From assembly GCA_016786705.1 (NCBI GenBank), contig JAEUVV010000013.1, positions 62,001 to 126,000 on the forward strand: 64,000 nt of DNA, written 5' to 3'. This document shows, one piece after another, positions 51,900-60,405 of the stretch. Positions within the stretch are counted from its first letter, which is position 1; each line of letters begins with the position of its first letter. A program made the position numbers and the translations under genes. The DNA comes from Taibaiella sp. (GTDB lineage Bacteria > Bacteroidota > Bacteroidia > Chitinophagales > Chitinophagaceae). The notes beneath the pieces were generated by a model. That model was not told where the DNA came from. It saw nothing but the letters and a program-made list of their open reading frames with translations, and did no database searches.

Positions 51900-52559
51900 A
51901 TGAATATAGGTTCTAATCTCAGTTTTTTAAAAGCATTGGCAGAGAACAACCACAAAGAGTGGATGGACAATAATAAAAAGTGGTATGAGGGTGAACGCAA
52001 ACAATTGATTGTATTTGTACAGGCACTGCTTGACGGTCTTTCCGCCGATCAGCCTGAATTTGCCACCATCAACCCTAAAGATTGCCTGTTCCGCATCAAC
52101 CGGGATATACGCTTCTCAAAAGACAAAAGCCCCTATAAGACTAATTTTGGGGTGCATTTAAATCCGGAAGGCAAAAAAAGCCCCAAAGGTGGTTATTATA
52201 TACATATTGCCGACAACAGTTCTTTTGTAGGCGGCGGTATCTGGATGCCGGAAGCGGAGCACCTGAAAAATATCCGCCAGGAAATTGATTATAACTGGAA
52301 CGAATTTCACCATATCATTTCCGATAAACAATTTGTAAAGACATTTAAAGGCTTAAACGAAGAGGATAAGCTGTCGCGCCCGCCCAAAGGTTATGAGGCC
52401 GACAACCCGGCTATAGAGTACCTGAAACTAAAAAGCTTTACTGTATTTAAACCACTTAGCAATAAAGACCTGTCCTCGGACAAGCTGGTGCAAAATTGCC
52501 TGGATGCCTTTGCTACCTTGCGGCCTTTACTTGAGTTTATGAACAAAACTTTTGATTAA
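51900..52559 (+). CDS. DUF2461 protein
   Basis: A 219-residue cytosolic protein of the DUF2461/TIGR02453 family. Typical segments are FLKALAENNHKEWMDNNKKWYEGER near the N-terminus, LFRINRDIRFSKDKSPYKTNFG in the middle (about 62-84), GYYIHIADNSSFVGGGIWMPE and LKLKSFTVFKPL toward the end. The function of the family is unknown. It is transcribed toward the GlmU-like gene, 62 bp apart, and the two may share a transcript. Confidence 0.9.
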   Translation: MNIGSNLSFLKALAENNHKEWMDNNKKWYEGERKQLIVFVQALLDGLSADQPEFATINPKDCLFRINRDIRFSKDKSPYKTNFGVHLNPEGKKSPKGGYYIHIADNSSFVGGGIWMPEAEHLKNIRQEIDYNWNEFHHIISDKQFVKTFKGLNEEDKLSRPPKGYEADNPAIEYLKLKSFTVFKPLSNKDLSSDKLVQNCLDAFATLRPLLEFMNKTFD

Positions 52560-52621
52560 ACGCTTCACCTATTTCCAGAGCCTATCATTTCCTTTTAGCA
52601 GAGTTACTTTATCTATAAAAA

Positions 52622-53812
52622 ATGCAGATCAACCTATTTGACACGGCACGCGCCGCCTACTTGCTTCCCTTTACCCACACCCGCCCGGCAGCAGATATCC
52701 GCTGTGGTATCCTCACCATGCGCGAGCGCTGGGAACGATACCTGCAGGCGACAGCAAGTGGAAGTATTACAACAGCTCTTTTAAGCAAGGTTTTCCCTGC
52801 TCATTATGGCGACGATAACCTGTACCTTAACGGTAATGTCTTCGCGAACGTTCCTTTAGCCATCGTAGTCAGCAACCTCAAGCCCGGGCAGGCACTGGTA
52901 CAGGAAGAAACGGTGATTGCCATCCGTACAGAGCAGCAGCTGGATTATGAAGCCATTAATAAAGGCAGCCTTAAAGATTTCGAACCGGTAGTCTATAAAG
53001 AGGCCATCATTGCCCTGAAAAATGTATGGGATATTTTTGTGTTGAATGATTATGCCCTGCGCGCCGACTTCGAACTACTGACCCACAATAAAACATCTGC
53101 ACCCATACCTGAAGGCATACGGATAATCGGCGATCCTAAAAACCTGTTCCTTGCTGAAGGCGCAAAGATTTATGACGGCGTAGTCAATACGAGTACCGGC
53201 CCGGTCTTTATTGATGAAGACGCGGAAGTTATGGAAGGAGTTATGCTACGCGGTCCACTATATCTGGGCAAGCACGGCGCGATCAAGATGGGCGCTAAAA
53301 TTTACGGCGCCACCACTATCGGGCATGGTTCTAAAGTAGGCGGGGAGATCAGCAATACTGTTTTCTTCGACTATTCCAATAAAGGCCATGACGGCTTCCT
53401 GGGCAATGCCGTTATCGGCGCCTGGTGTAACCTGGGCGCGGATACCAATTCCAGCAACCTTAAAAATAACTATGATGAGGTAAGCATCTGGAGCGAGCAT
53501 GAAAACCGGATGATCAGAACTGGCCTGCAGTTTTGCGGCCTGCTCATGGGCGACCATTCCAAATGCGGCATCAATACCATGTTCAATACCGGTACCGTTG
53601 TGGGCGTGAGCTGTAATATTTACGGCGGCGATTTCCCGGATAAATTCATCCCATCTTTCAGCTGGGGCGGCAAAAACGACCGTACCTCCTACCAGTTCGA
53701 CAAAGCCATTGATACCGCTAAGCGCATGATGGCCAGGAGAAGCATGGAGCCAAGCGCGGAAGAAATCGAACTTTTAAAATACATTTGCAAAAACAGCCAG
53801 CAGTATAATTAA
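52622..53812 (+). CDS. GlmU-like putative sugar nucleotidyltransferase
   Basis: A 396-residue protein with a NTP_transf_4-type N-terminal part (about 1-180; LFDTARAAYLLPFTHTRPAADIRCGILTMRERWERYL) and a left-handed beta-helix C-terminal part (about 190-340) of hexapeptide repeats (IDEDAEVMEGVMLRGPLYLGKHGAIKMGAKIYGATTIGHGSKVGGEI). GlmU makes UDP-GlcNAc; this Bacteroidota family lacks the classical GlmU pyrophosphorylase motif, so its substrate is unknown and a related activated-sugar reaction is an inference. tpiA follows 54 bp later. Confidence 0.8.
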   Translation: MQINLFDTARAAYLLPFTHTRPAADIRCGILTMRERWERYLQATASGSITTALLSKVFPAHYGDDNLYLNGNVFANVPLAIVVSNLKPGQALVQEETVIAIRTEQQLDYEAINKGSLKDFEPVVYKEAIIALKNVWDIFVLNDYALRADFELLTHNKTSAPIPEGIRIIGDPKNLFLAEGAKIYDGVVNTSTGPVFIDEDAEVMEGVMLRGPLYLGKHGAIKMGAKIYGATTIGHGSKVGGEISNTVFFDYSNKGHDGFLGNAVIGAWCNLGADTNSSNLKNNYDEVSIWSEHENRMIRTGLQFCGLLMGDHSKCGINTMFNTGTVVGVSCNIYGGDFPDKFIPSFSWGGKNDRTSYQFDKAIDTAKRMMARRSMEPSAEEIELLKYICKNSQQYN

Positions 53813-53865
53813 GTATTGTGGCGCATTTAAATCCATATTTCATCTAATCCTAATCATTTATAATA

Positions 53866-54627
53866 ATGGCAAGAAAAAAAATAGTAGCCGGCAACTGGAA
53901 AATGAACAAGAACCTTTTTGAAGGGAAACAGCTGGTAGAAGATATCCTGCATTCAGGTATTGAATTGCGTGATGAGGTAGCAGTAGTGATCGCCCCGCCT
54001 TTTATCAGCCTGGAAATGACGGCAAGCCTGATAAAGGACCGGAAAGGCTTTTTCTTAGCCGCCCAAAACTGTCACCAGGAAAAATCCGGCGCGTTTACCG
54101 GTGAGGTATCCGCTGAAATGCTGAAAAGCGTAGGCGTAGATTATGTGATCCTGGGGCACTCTGAACGCCGCGAATACTTCGGGGAAACCGATGCGGTACT
54201 GGCAAAAAAAGTAGATGCGGTACTGGCACAGGAAATGCAGGTAATCTATTGCTGCGGCGAGCCTTTACAAATTCGTGAGGCCGGCACGCAAAACAGTCAT
54301 ATCCAGACCCAGATTGAAAACGGCCTGTTCCACCTTTCAGAAGCCGCATTTAAAAATATCGTAATCGCTTATGAGCCGATCTGGGCCATTGGTACCGGAC
54401 TGACCGCAAGTGATGAGCAGGCGCAGGATATGCATGCCTTTATCCGTAGCCTGATCGCGCAAAAATATGGTGCGGCGGTAGCGGATGCAACCAGCATTTT
54501 GTATGGCGGCAGCGCTAAGCCTTCTAATGCAGACGGGTTATTTGCCCAGCCTGATGTGGATGGCGGCCTTATTGGTGGCGCTTCTTTAGTAGCTGCTGAT
54601 TTTGCAGGAGTGATTAAGGCAAGATAG
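53866..54627 (+). CDS. tpiA: Triosephosphate isomerase
   Basis: A 253-residue TIM-barrel enzyme with all catalytic residues: N10 and K12 in AGNWKMNK, H98 in ILGHSERR, and E170 in AYEPIWAIGTG; the phosphate-binding GGSAKPSNA and GLIGGASL segments are near the C-terminus. It interconverts dihydroxyacetone phosphate and glyceraldehyde 3-phosphate in glycolysis. It is read in the same direction as the GlmU-like gene and ended by its own hairpin. Confidence 0.98.
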   Translation: MARKKIVAGNWKMNKNLFEGKQLVEDILHSGIELRDEVAVVIAPPFISLEMTASLIKDRKGFFLAAQNCHQEKSGAFTGEVSAEMLKSVGVDYVILGHSERREYFGETDAVLAKKVDAVLAQEMQVIYCCGEPLQIREAGTQNSHIQTQIENGLFHLSEAAFKNIVIAYEPIWAIGTGLTASDEQAQDMHAFIRSLIAQKYGAAVADATSILYGGSAKPSNADGLFAQPDVDGGLIGGASLVAADFAGVIKAR

Positions 54628-54650
54628 TTTTTCAATGTGCTAATGATATA

Positions 54651-54690
54651 ACAAAAGATGTGCCGGTGAAAATCGGCACATCTTTTTGTG
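54651..54690. terminator. Terminator after tpiA
   Basis: ACAAAAGATGTGCCG, 8-nt loop, CGGCACATCTTTTTGT: about 15-bp stem with T run; symmetrical enough to work in both directions. Confidence 0.88.
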
Positions 54691-54755
54691 TAAATGATGT
54701 TGAGTAATGAATACAGTTATAACAAACTAATTACTCACGATACTATAATTTGATA

Positions 54756-55772
54756 TTACATTTTAGTAAACTTCTTATTTGCATAGCCTTTTGTGCTCCT
54801 AAACTTAATATGATATAAACCACTACTGTAGTTACTCAAATTCACTTCTTTGTATTGTCTGAGGTTACCCTTTTCTTGCAATTGTCCTAAATTATTAAAG
54901 ATATGGTATTCAAGCCCTAGATTTTGATCCACATACATTTGCAGTTTATCATTGACAAAAGTTGAGATACGAATATTTTCATTTAAATTAATGGGATTAA
55001 TTGATGTACTACCATTTTTCAATACTCCAGTGACCGAGAAGTTATCAAGATGTGTGACTCCTCCATCTTTATTGCCCACGATTCCCACAACAAGCGAATA
55101 GTCTGTATTATAAAAATCATATACATATCTAAACCAACTTGTCTTACTGGAAACAACTTGGGGAGAAGCAGTTCCAGATGCCCCCAGATTTTCTAAAAGC
55201 GCTGTACATTCTAAAGAGTCTGTTGCGCCGACAGCAGTATTTTTTTGAACGGTTAAAGACAACCGATACCAATTTCCAGGTATAAGTGCATTTGCAGCCA
55301 AACCATTACTGGCACTATGACTTACACCTTTCATCGTAAGGTCAAATTTTTGAGTTGATGTTTCATCAATAGATACTTCTGCTTGTATATAATGAGAAAT
55401 TGTCCACTCAGGCGCCCCGGCAGTTTGTATTTTCAAAATCGTGGATGGATATAAATCATCTACGCCAACAGCATGTTTAAAGCAAATTGATGCCTTGATC
55501 GTCGCAGCATTGATATCAAAAGTGTCTTTAAATATGGCAAACAAATCATTTTCGTGACCACCGTATGTACTATTGCCAGTGATATTAACGGCCCCTCCGG
55601 ATATTCCACTGTTGGCCACTTGCTCAAATGTGTAATTACCTGTAAAATTGTTTTTTAAATCATTGTTTGTTGTCGAAGTGTAATTATCAAAAAGTACAGT
55701 TGACGTGGTTTGCCCAAAGTTCGTTAGGGCAGAACCAAGAAGTAAAACAATTGGTAATAAAGCTTTCTTCAT
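54756..55772 (-). CDS. T9SS-secreted protein of unknown function
   Basis: A 338-residue exported protein: signal peptide (MKKALLPIVLLLGSALTNFG), a beta-sandwich-like region (about 60-230, including LFDNYTSTTNNDLKNNFTGNYTFEQVANSG and WYRLSLTVQKNTAVGATDSLECTALLE) resembling a carbohydrate-binding or laminin-G type fold, then a T9SS-type C-terminus (IRISTFVNDKLQMYVDQN, YHIFNNLGQLQEKGNL, SSGLYHIKFRS, KFTKM). The coding sequence is clearly more AT-rich than its neighbours and uses different codons, suggesting later acquisition. Its function is not clear. Confidence 0.75.
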   Translation of the reverse strand: MKKALLPIVLLLGSALTNFGQTTSTVLFDNYTSTTNNDLKNNFTGNYTFEQVANSGISGGAVNITGNSTYGGHENDLFAIFKDTFDINAATIKASICFKHAVGVDDLYPSTILKIQTAGAPEWTISHYIQAEVSIDETSTQKFDLTMKGVSHSASNGLAANALIPGNWYRLSLTVQKNTAVGATDSLECTALLENLGASGTASPQVVSSKTSWFRYVYDFYNTDYSLVVGIVGNKDGGVTHLDNFSVTGVLKNGSTSINPINLNENIRISTFVNDKLQMYVDQNLGLEYHIFNNLGQLQEKGNLRQYKEVNLSNYSSGLYHIKFRSTKGYANKKFTKM

Positions 55773-56048
55773 TGTAGTTATATATTAAGTATGGTGAAAT
55801 GCTAAGATAATAAACAAGCTGTAAATTGTTAAGCTAAATTAATATTTTAAATAAAAAATATTAGTTTAACCAGCAACATATATGCCATTTTCTACAATGC
55901 ATTTATAAAGTTGCAATCTAAGGTAATAAAAATTATGAGAGCGGGGTCAGCAAAATATCGAGTAAAAAGTAACCTGGTAAAAATCCAATAACTAAGTGTA
56001 TAGACAACCCGCTCGTAACCGAAATTAGCTAATCAGCCAATTTTGAAA
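55773..56048. other. AT-rich gene-free stretch
   Basis: About 275 bp between the T9SS gene and the pruA promoter. No open frame of note, no hairpin terminator and no RNA gene is visible. It is strongly AT-rich apart from GAGAGCGGGGTCAG at about 55939-55952. Confidence 0.6.
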
Positions 56049-56056
56049 TAACTTTG
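56049..56056 (+). promoter_or_regulatory. -7 promoter box of pruA
   Basis: TAACTTTG, 28 bp before the ATG; a weak TTAG lies 20 bp upstream of it as -33 element. Confidence 0.6.
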
Positions 56057-56084
56057 CACAAATTTTAAATCTAATTTTTATTTT

Positions 56085-57716
56085 ATGAATAACGCTTATT
56101 TTTCTTTCCCCATGCCGCCGAATGAGCCGGTACGCGCTTATGCACCCGGTAGCGACGATGCTATCCAGTTACAGGCCGCCATTAAAGAGCTGAAAGGAAA
56201 GAAACGTGATATACCTATGTATATCGCAGGTAAAGAAGTTCGTACAGACAAAAAAGTGGACATCTACCCGCCACACGAAAGAGCACACCTCCTGGGCCAG
56301 TTCTCCATGGGTGATGAAACACACATCAACAGGGCGATAGACGCAGCCTTAAAAGCTAAAGAATCCTGGGCGAATACCAGCTGGGAACACAGGGCTTCTA
56401 TCTTCCTGAAAGCCGCTGACCTGCTGGCTAACAAATACCGCTTCAGAATGAACGCGGCTACCATGCTGGGCCAAAGTAAGAATGCTTACCAGGCCGAGAT
56501 CGACAGCGCCTGTGAGCTGATCGACTTCTTACGCTTCAATGTACACTTCCTGAGCGAAATTTATAAAACACAACCTATTTCCGGCCCGGGTATGCAAAAC
56601 CGTACCGAGTACCGTCCTCTAGAAGGCTTCGTTCTGGCGATCACCCCGTTCAACTTCACGGCGATCGGCGGTAACCTGCCTACAGCACCTGCCATGTGCG
56701 GTAATACCGTAGTATGGAAACCGGCCAATACCCAGGTATACTCTGCCAGCATCTTCATGGAGATCCTGAAAGAAGCAGGCTTACCGGATGGCGTGATCAA
56801 CCTGGTATATGCCAGCGGTCCATCTATCGGCGATATCTGTTTCAAACATAAAGACTTTGCCGGGGTGCACTTTACCGGTTCTACAGGCGTCTTCAACCAG
56901 ATGTGGGAAACCATTGGTAAAAATACCCCTAACTACCGTTCTTACCCGCGTATCGTAGGCGAAACCGGTGGTAAAGACTTCGTATATGTACACCCGAGCG
57001 CTGATGTAGATGCGGTTGTGGCTAACCTTTTAAGAGGCGCTTTTGAATACCAGGGTCAAAAATGTTCCGCGGCTTCCCGTGCTTACCTCCCGTCTAACCT
57101 GGCAGAGAAGATCAAAACAAAACTGATCGCTGAAATGAAAACCCTTAAAATGGGTCCTGTAGACGATTTCAGCAATTTCATCAACGCCGTTATCGACGAA
57201 AAATCTTTTGACAAACTGGCCGCTTCTATTGATGCCGCTAAGAAAAGCCGGGCCGCTAAAATCATCGCGGGTGGTAAATACGATAAAACAGAAGGTTTCT
57301 TCATCGAGCCAACCATCATCGAAGCCGCGAAACCTGATTATGTAACCATGTGCGAAGAGCTATTCGGACCGGTACTGACCATTTATGTTTATGACAAAAA
57401 AGACTGGGACAAAATGCTGGATGTAGTAGATGCTACTTCTCCTTATGCTTTGACCGGCGCTATTTTTGCGCAAGACAGGTTAACGATCGAATACCTGACG
57501 AAACGTTTAACGAATGCGGCAGGTAATTTCTATATCAATGATAAACCAACCGGTGCGGTTGTCGGCCAGCAGCCATTTGGCGGCGCCCGTGCATCCGGTA
57601 CTAACGATAAAGCGGGTTCTGCCCTGAACTTATATCGCTGGTTGAGCGCCCGTACCATCAAGGAAACTTTTGTACCGGTAACTAACTATCGTTACCCGTT
57701 CCACCAGGAAGGATAA
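56085..57716 (+). CDS. pruA: L-glutamate gamma-semialdehyde dehydrogenase
   Basis: A 543-residue NAD-dependent aldehyde dehydrogenase of the P5C dehydrogenase type. Catalytic residues: E293 in VGETGGKDFVYV and C327 in GQKCSAASRAY; the cofactor-phosphate loop FTGSTGVF and the N-terminal ERAHLLGQFS and LEGFVLAITPFNFTAIGGNLPTAPAM segments are clear, and VVGQQPFGGARASGTNDKAGS is close to the end. It oxidises glutamate semialdehyde (from proline or, through ornithine aminotransferase at 15.4 kb, ornithine) to glutamate. It is monocistronic with its own promoter and terminator. Confidence 0.97.
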   Translation: MNNAYFSFPMPPNEPVRAYAPGSDDAIQLQAAIKELKGKKRDIPMYIAGKEVRTDKKVDIYPPHERAHLLGQFSMGDETHINRAIDAALKAKESWANTSWEHRASIFLKAADLLANKYRFRMNAATMLGQSKNAYQAEIDSACELIDFLRFNVHFLSEIYKTQPISGPGMQNRTEYRPLEGFVLAITPFNFTAIGGNLPTAPAMCGNTVVWKPANTQVYSASIFMEILKEAGLPDGVINLVYASGPSIGDICFKHKDFAGVHFTGSTGVFNQMWETIGKNTPNYRSYPRIVGETGGKDFVYVHPSADVDAVVANLLRGAFEYQGQKCSAASRAYLPSNLAEKIKTKLIAEMKTLKMGPVDDFSNFINAVIDEKSFDKLAASIDAAKKSRAAKIIAGGKYDKTEGFFIEPTIIEAAKPDYVTMCEELFGPVLTIYVYDKKDWDKMLDVVDATSPYALTGAIFAQDRLTIEYLTKRLTNAAGNFYINDKPTGAVVGQQPFGGARASGTNDKAGSALNLYRWLSARTIKETFVPVTNYRYPFHQEG

Positions 57717-57741
57717 GATAACAAAAAATACCTGAAATTTT

Positions 57742-57780
57742 AAGCGCCACCCGGGATAATGCCAGGTGGCGCTTTTCTTT
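57742..57780 (+). terminator. Terminator of pruA
   Basis: AAGCGCCACC, 13-nt loop, GGTGGCGCTT (57742-57774), followed by TTCTTT. Confidence 0.88.
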
Positions 57781-57870
57781 CCATGACAGCTTTTGGCTTA
57801 ACTATGTGATGCTTGTTGTCATTGTTCTTTTACATTACAAAAAAACCGCTATTTTCATGCTAAAAAAACT

Positions 57871-58500
57871 ATGACTACTATAACCGAAACGTATAGAAAG
57901 CCTTTGTTAACTAATAGATTTGCGCGCCTGACGCTGGGCGGTTTCCTGCTTTTCTGGCTATACTGTTATATAAACAATACGGATGAACTCAACTGGTGGA
58001 TCGAAAATTTACTGGTCCTTATATTTATACCGGCCCTGCTGTTCAGTCAAAAGCATTTTAAGTTCTCGGACTGGAGCATTTTAAGTATCTTTTTATTTTT
58101 AGCCCTCCATACTTTTGGCGCCAAAAACGCCTATACCCATAACACCTTTGGCGAATGGTTGCAAAACACCTACCAGCTGGAGCGCAATCCTTATGACAGG
58201 ATTGTACATACCGGCTTCGGCGTATTTATGATTTACCCGGTGATGGACTTACTCTATAATAAATACAAAGTACCCTCGCGCTGGCTTTTACTATTAAGCT
58301 GCTCTTTTATTTTGTGCCTGGCCACCATTTTTGAACTGATAGAATGGACCGTAGCTGAATTTACCGACTCCGCTACCGGGGAAACTTATGTGGCTACTCA
58401 AGGTGATGTATGGGACGCCCATAAAGACATTGTTTTAGCCTGGATAGGGGCCGGCGTAACCGGTTATTTTTTCAAGAAACGCCATTTTACTCCTGCTTAA
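57871..58500 (+). CDS. DUF2238 membrane protein (YjdF-like)
   Basis: A 209-residue inner-membrane protein with about six TM helices (near 23-40, 45-65, 70-90, 120-135, 142-165 and 185-205). DUF2238 hallmarks are NTFGEWLQNTYQLERNPYDRIVHTGFGVFMIYP in the middle and GDVWDAHKDIVLAWIGAGV near the C-terminus, which hold conserved His/Asp/Glu residues facing the membrane. The function of the family is unknown. It is transcribed alone; a tandem heptamer repeat begins 16 bp after its stop. Confidence 0.88.
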   Translation: MTTITETYRKPLLTNRFARLTLGGFLLFWLYCYINNTDELNWWIENLLVLIFIPALLFSQKHFKFSDWSILSIFLFLALHTFGAKNAYTHNTFGEWLQNTYQLERNPYDRIVHTGFGVFMIYPVMDLLYNKYKVPSRWLLLLSCSFILCLATIFELIEWTVAEFTDSATGETYVATQGDVWDAHKDIVLAWIGAGVTGYFFKKRHFTPA

Positions 58501-58516
58501 ATGGTTAATAGTAATT

Positions 58517-58586
58517 AGTGAAAAGTGAAAAGTAAGAAGTAAGAAGTGAAAAGTGAAAAGTGAATAATGAATAGTAAAAAGTGGAG
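58517..58586. repeat. Tandem heptamer repeat, about ten units of AGTGAAA
   Basis: Ten consecutive 7-nt units (AGTGAAA, AGTGAAA, AGTAAGA, AGTAAGA, AGTGAAA, AGTGAAA, AGTGAAT, AATGAAT, AGTAAAA, AGTGGAG). The phase is kept throughout, though units drift. It is non-coding here and lies between the DUF2238 gene and a decayed gene. Confidence 0.75.
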
Positions 58587-58685
58587 CGTGGAAGATGGGG
58601 AACAAAACAAAAGGAGCGAGCAGGACCTGATTGAGTTGTTCACTATTTTATCGTATTTTCAAAAAATAAAACACAAAACCTTATT

Positions 58686-59014
58686 ATGACCAGGTCACTC
58701 TCTATACTAATAGTATTGTTTTGGTAGCGCATTATCAAAACCAGGGGTAATTATGTGGTACGCAAGGCTATTATTTTGTGCAGTATGAAGGTAATGGCAC
58801 AATAACTGAGCTCGCCTCCTTTGAAAATACCAGTCCTTACTGGGCCTATTTTAATAACAAGAAATTACTGAAGCTCTATTTTCAACAATCAACCAGGATA
58901 AGTGCTTATTTTGATTATGATGGTGTAGCGATGCCCAAAGCCAGGCTCATGATACCCGCAAAATATTATGATGCAAAACAAGACCAAGCATTTGTACCGT
59001 TCTTAATCAAATAG
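58686..59014 (+). pseudogene. Decayed gene for a small exported protein
   Basis: An ATG at 58686 opens a signal-like frame (MTRSLSILIVLFW) that hits a TAG after 13 codons. After it the same frame reads GNYVVRK, then a second frame carries on, from about 58757, as GYYFVQYEGNGTITELASF and runs to a TAA at 59012-59014 (ending AKYYDAKQDQAFVPFLIK). Restoring the frame would give a protein of about 110 residues with signal peptide. The remaining 78-residue frame starts with GTG and has no clean start of its own. Family not recognised. Confidence 0.5.
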
Positions 59015-59033
59015 TGGTATTTCTGCCTATACA

Positions 59034-59064
59034 TTTAATAAATATAAAAAATATCTTACCTTTG
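59034..59064 (+). promoter_or_regulatory. Promoter of the rtcB leader and gene
   Basis: TTTA (59034-59037), 19-bp spacer, TACCTTTG (59057-59064). Transcription should start near 59070, leaving about 88 nt of leader. Confidence 0.7.
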
Positions 59065-59068
59065 CCCT

Positions 59069-59123
59069 CCGACAATTCGGCTGCTGACATCTCTGTACGA
59101 GGCGGATGTTCTCCCCATGCCTC
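59069..59123 (+). ncRNA. Structured leader RNA upstream of rtcB (candidate)
   Basis: The GC-rich first half of the leader can form a hairpin CCGA (59069-59072)-CAAT-TCGG (59077-59080). It is followed by an H-type pseudoknot: stem 1 GACATC (59086-59091) with GATGTT (59105-59110), and stem 2 GAGGC (59099-59103), lying in the loop of stem 1, with GCCTC (59119-59123). An AT-rich stretch with T6 (59137-59142) then leads to the ATG at 59158. It could be a regulatory leader or a separate small RNA handled by RtcB. This is predicted by eye only. Confidence 0.4.
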
Positions 59124-59157
59124 AATAACTAATCTATTTTTTAAGAAAATTTAGACC

Positions 59158-60288
59158 ATGCAATCTATTGGATTCTATTGTGATGCCGATAGCATTGAAG
59201 CAAATGCTATGCATCAGTTACAGCAGTATGCACAGAAGCCTCATCTTCAGAAAATTTGTGCTTTTACCGACATTCATTACTGCTCAGAAAAAGCACTGCC
59301 CGTTGGCGTAGCTTTCGAAACAAAGGATTATTGTTATCCTTTAATTACTGGTAAGGACATCGGCTGCGGTGTTATGTACCTGAAGGTGAATAAGGCTTAT
59401 TGGCGCAAACCCTTTCACAAAAAAGAACATTACAAAGCCCTGGTATTCGCGCATCAAAAGATGACCAACGACGGCCTGGGCGGAGGTAATCACTTCCTGT
59501 CTATCGAAGAAGATGACGAGGATGTTTACATTATCTGCCATACCGGCACCCGGGACCGGGGCATTGCGCTATACCAACACTGTATGTCCTTATGCCGTGA
59601 TTTTTCGCAGGAATATGGCAGTGAGGTCGACTTTATTCATAAGGACTTTTTAAAAGAAAGCTTCAGGGACTATTACCAGCAAACACTGGACTTCGGCTAT
59701 CAAAGAAGGAAAAATTTCTGTATCAAAACTTTATTGTTCTTACAGAAGGCCCACTACATTCTTTGTGATAAAAACAGTATCGACAAAGATTATCTGAAGC
59801 AGGATTATAGCAAAATGCTGCATACCGGGTACTTAAACGGTACGCCTTTCGAGCTATCCGACTCTATGCACAATCACCTGAAGTTCGAAGCTGAAAGTAT
59901 TATGCACCGTAAAGGAAGCACGGAATTAATCCCCGGTAATACTGCGGTCATACCGCTTTCCATGTCCAGGGGCAGCCTTTTGGTAAAGGCGGCCGATAGT
60001 ACGGCGACAACAGCCGCCCTAAATTCCTGCGCGCATGGCGCCGGAAGACGGCTTTCAAGGTATGATGCCATGAAGCACTGGAAAACGACTTTGAAGCAGA
60101 AGCAAAGAAAGGCTTATATAGAAAGATTCCCGGAACTGCTGGATCATTCCGGCCGGTTTCCCTCCGGATATATACAGGAATTTGATTTCGCGTATAAAGA
60201 CAGCCAGGACATCTTTGCTTTTCAGCCCTACCTGAAATTAGTAGCCCAGACCAGCCCTGTGGCCACCATCAAGTACACAGAAATTTAA
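59158..60288 (+). CDS. RtcB-family RNA ligase, divergent
   Basis: A 376-residue RtcB family protein, shorter than E. coli RtcB (408). Family motifs are present though altered: FTDIHYCSEKALPVGVAF (usual PDxHxG), GKDIGCGVM (Cys ligand), DGLGGGNHF (metal His), CHTGTRDRG (usual HSGSRGLG), IMHRKGSTEL, IPLSMSRGSLLV, and CAHGAGRRLSRYDAM, whose His is where GMP attaches in RtcB. RtcB joins 2',3'-cyclic phosphate and 5'-OH ends in RNA repair or tRNA splicing, using GTP and Mn. It has its own promoter and structured leader. A terminator and then a WYL regulator follow. No archease gene is adjacent. Confidence 0.88.
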   Translation: MQSIGFYCDADSIEANAMHQLQQYAQKPHLQKICAFTDIHYCSEKALPVGVAFETKDYCYPLITGKDIGCGVMYLKVNKAYWRKPFHKKEHYKALVFAHQKMTNDGLGGGNHFLSIEEDDEDVYIICHTGTRDRGIALYQHCMSLCRDFSQEYGSEVDFIHKDFLKESFRDYYQQTLDFGYQRRKNFCIKTLLFLQKAHYILCDKNSIDKDYLKQDYSKMLHTGYLNGTPFELSDSMHNHLKFEAESIMHRKGSTELIPGNTAVIPLSMSRGSLLVKAADSTATTAALNSCAHGAGRRLSRYDAMKHWKTTLKQKQRKAYIERFPELLDHSGRFPSGYIQEFDFAYKDSQDIFAFQPYLKLVAQTSPVATIKYTEI

Positions 60289-60290
60289 GT

Positions 60291-60314
60291 AAAGCCGCCT
60301 TAGGGCGGCTTTTT
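60291..60314 (+). terminator. Terminator after rtcB
   Basis: AAGCCGCC, 4-nt loop, GGCGGCTT, then T run. Confidence 0.88.
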
Positions 60315-60351
60315 ATTTACAGGCTACATAAAAATAAGCAGGCCGGCATTC

Positions 60352-60382
60352 TTTTAAAAGCAGGAAATTCTGAGTATTTTTG
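60352..60382 (+). promoter_or_regulatory. Promoter of the second WYL regulator gene
   Basis: TTTT (60352-60355), 19-bp spacer, TATTTTTG (60375-60382), 23 bp before the ATG. Confidence 0.68.
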
Positions 60383-60405
60383 AGCCACAAAAGATTTATT
60401 CCCTT

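Noticed and set aside
55939..55952. Insertion-sequence end in the AT-rich gap
   Set aside because: GC-rich 14-mer only; no inverted partner, no target-site duplication and no transposase remnant seen.
58517..58586. CRISPR array
   Set aside because: Units are 7 nt with no unique spacers and no cas genes nearby.
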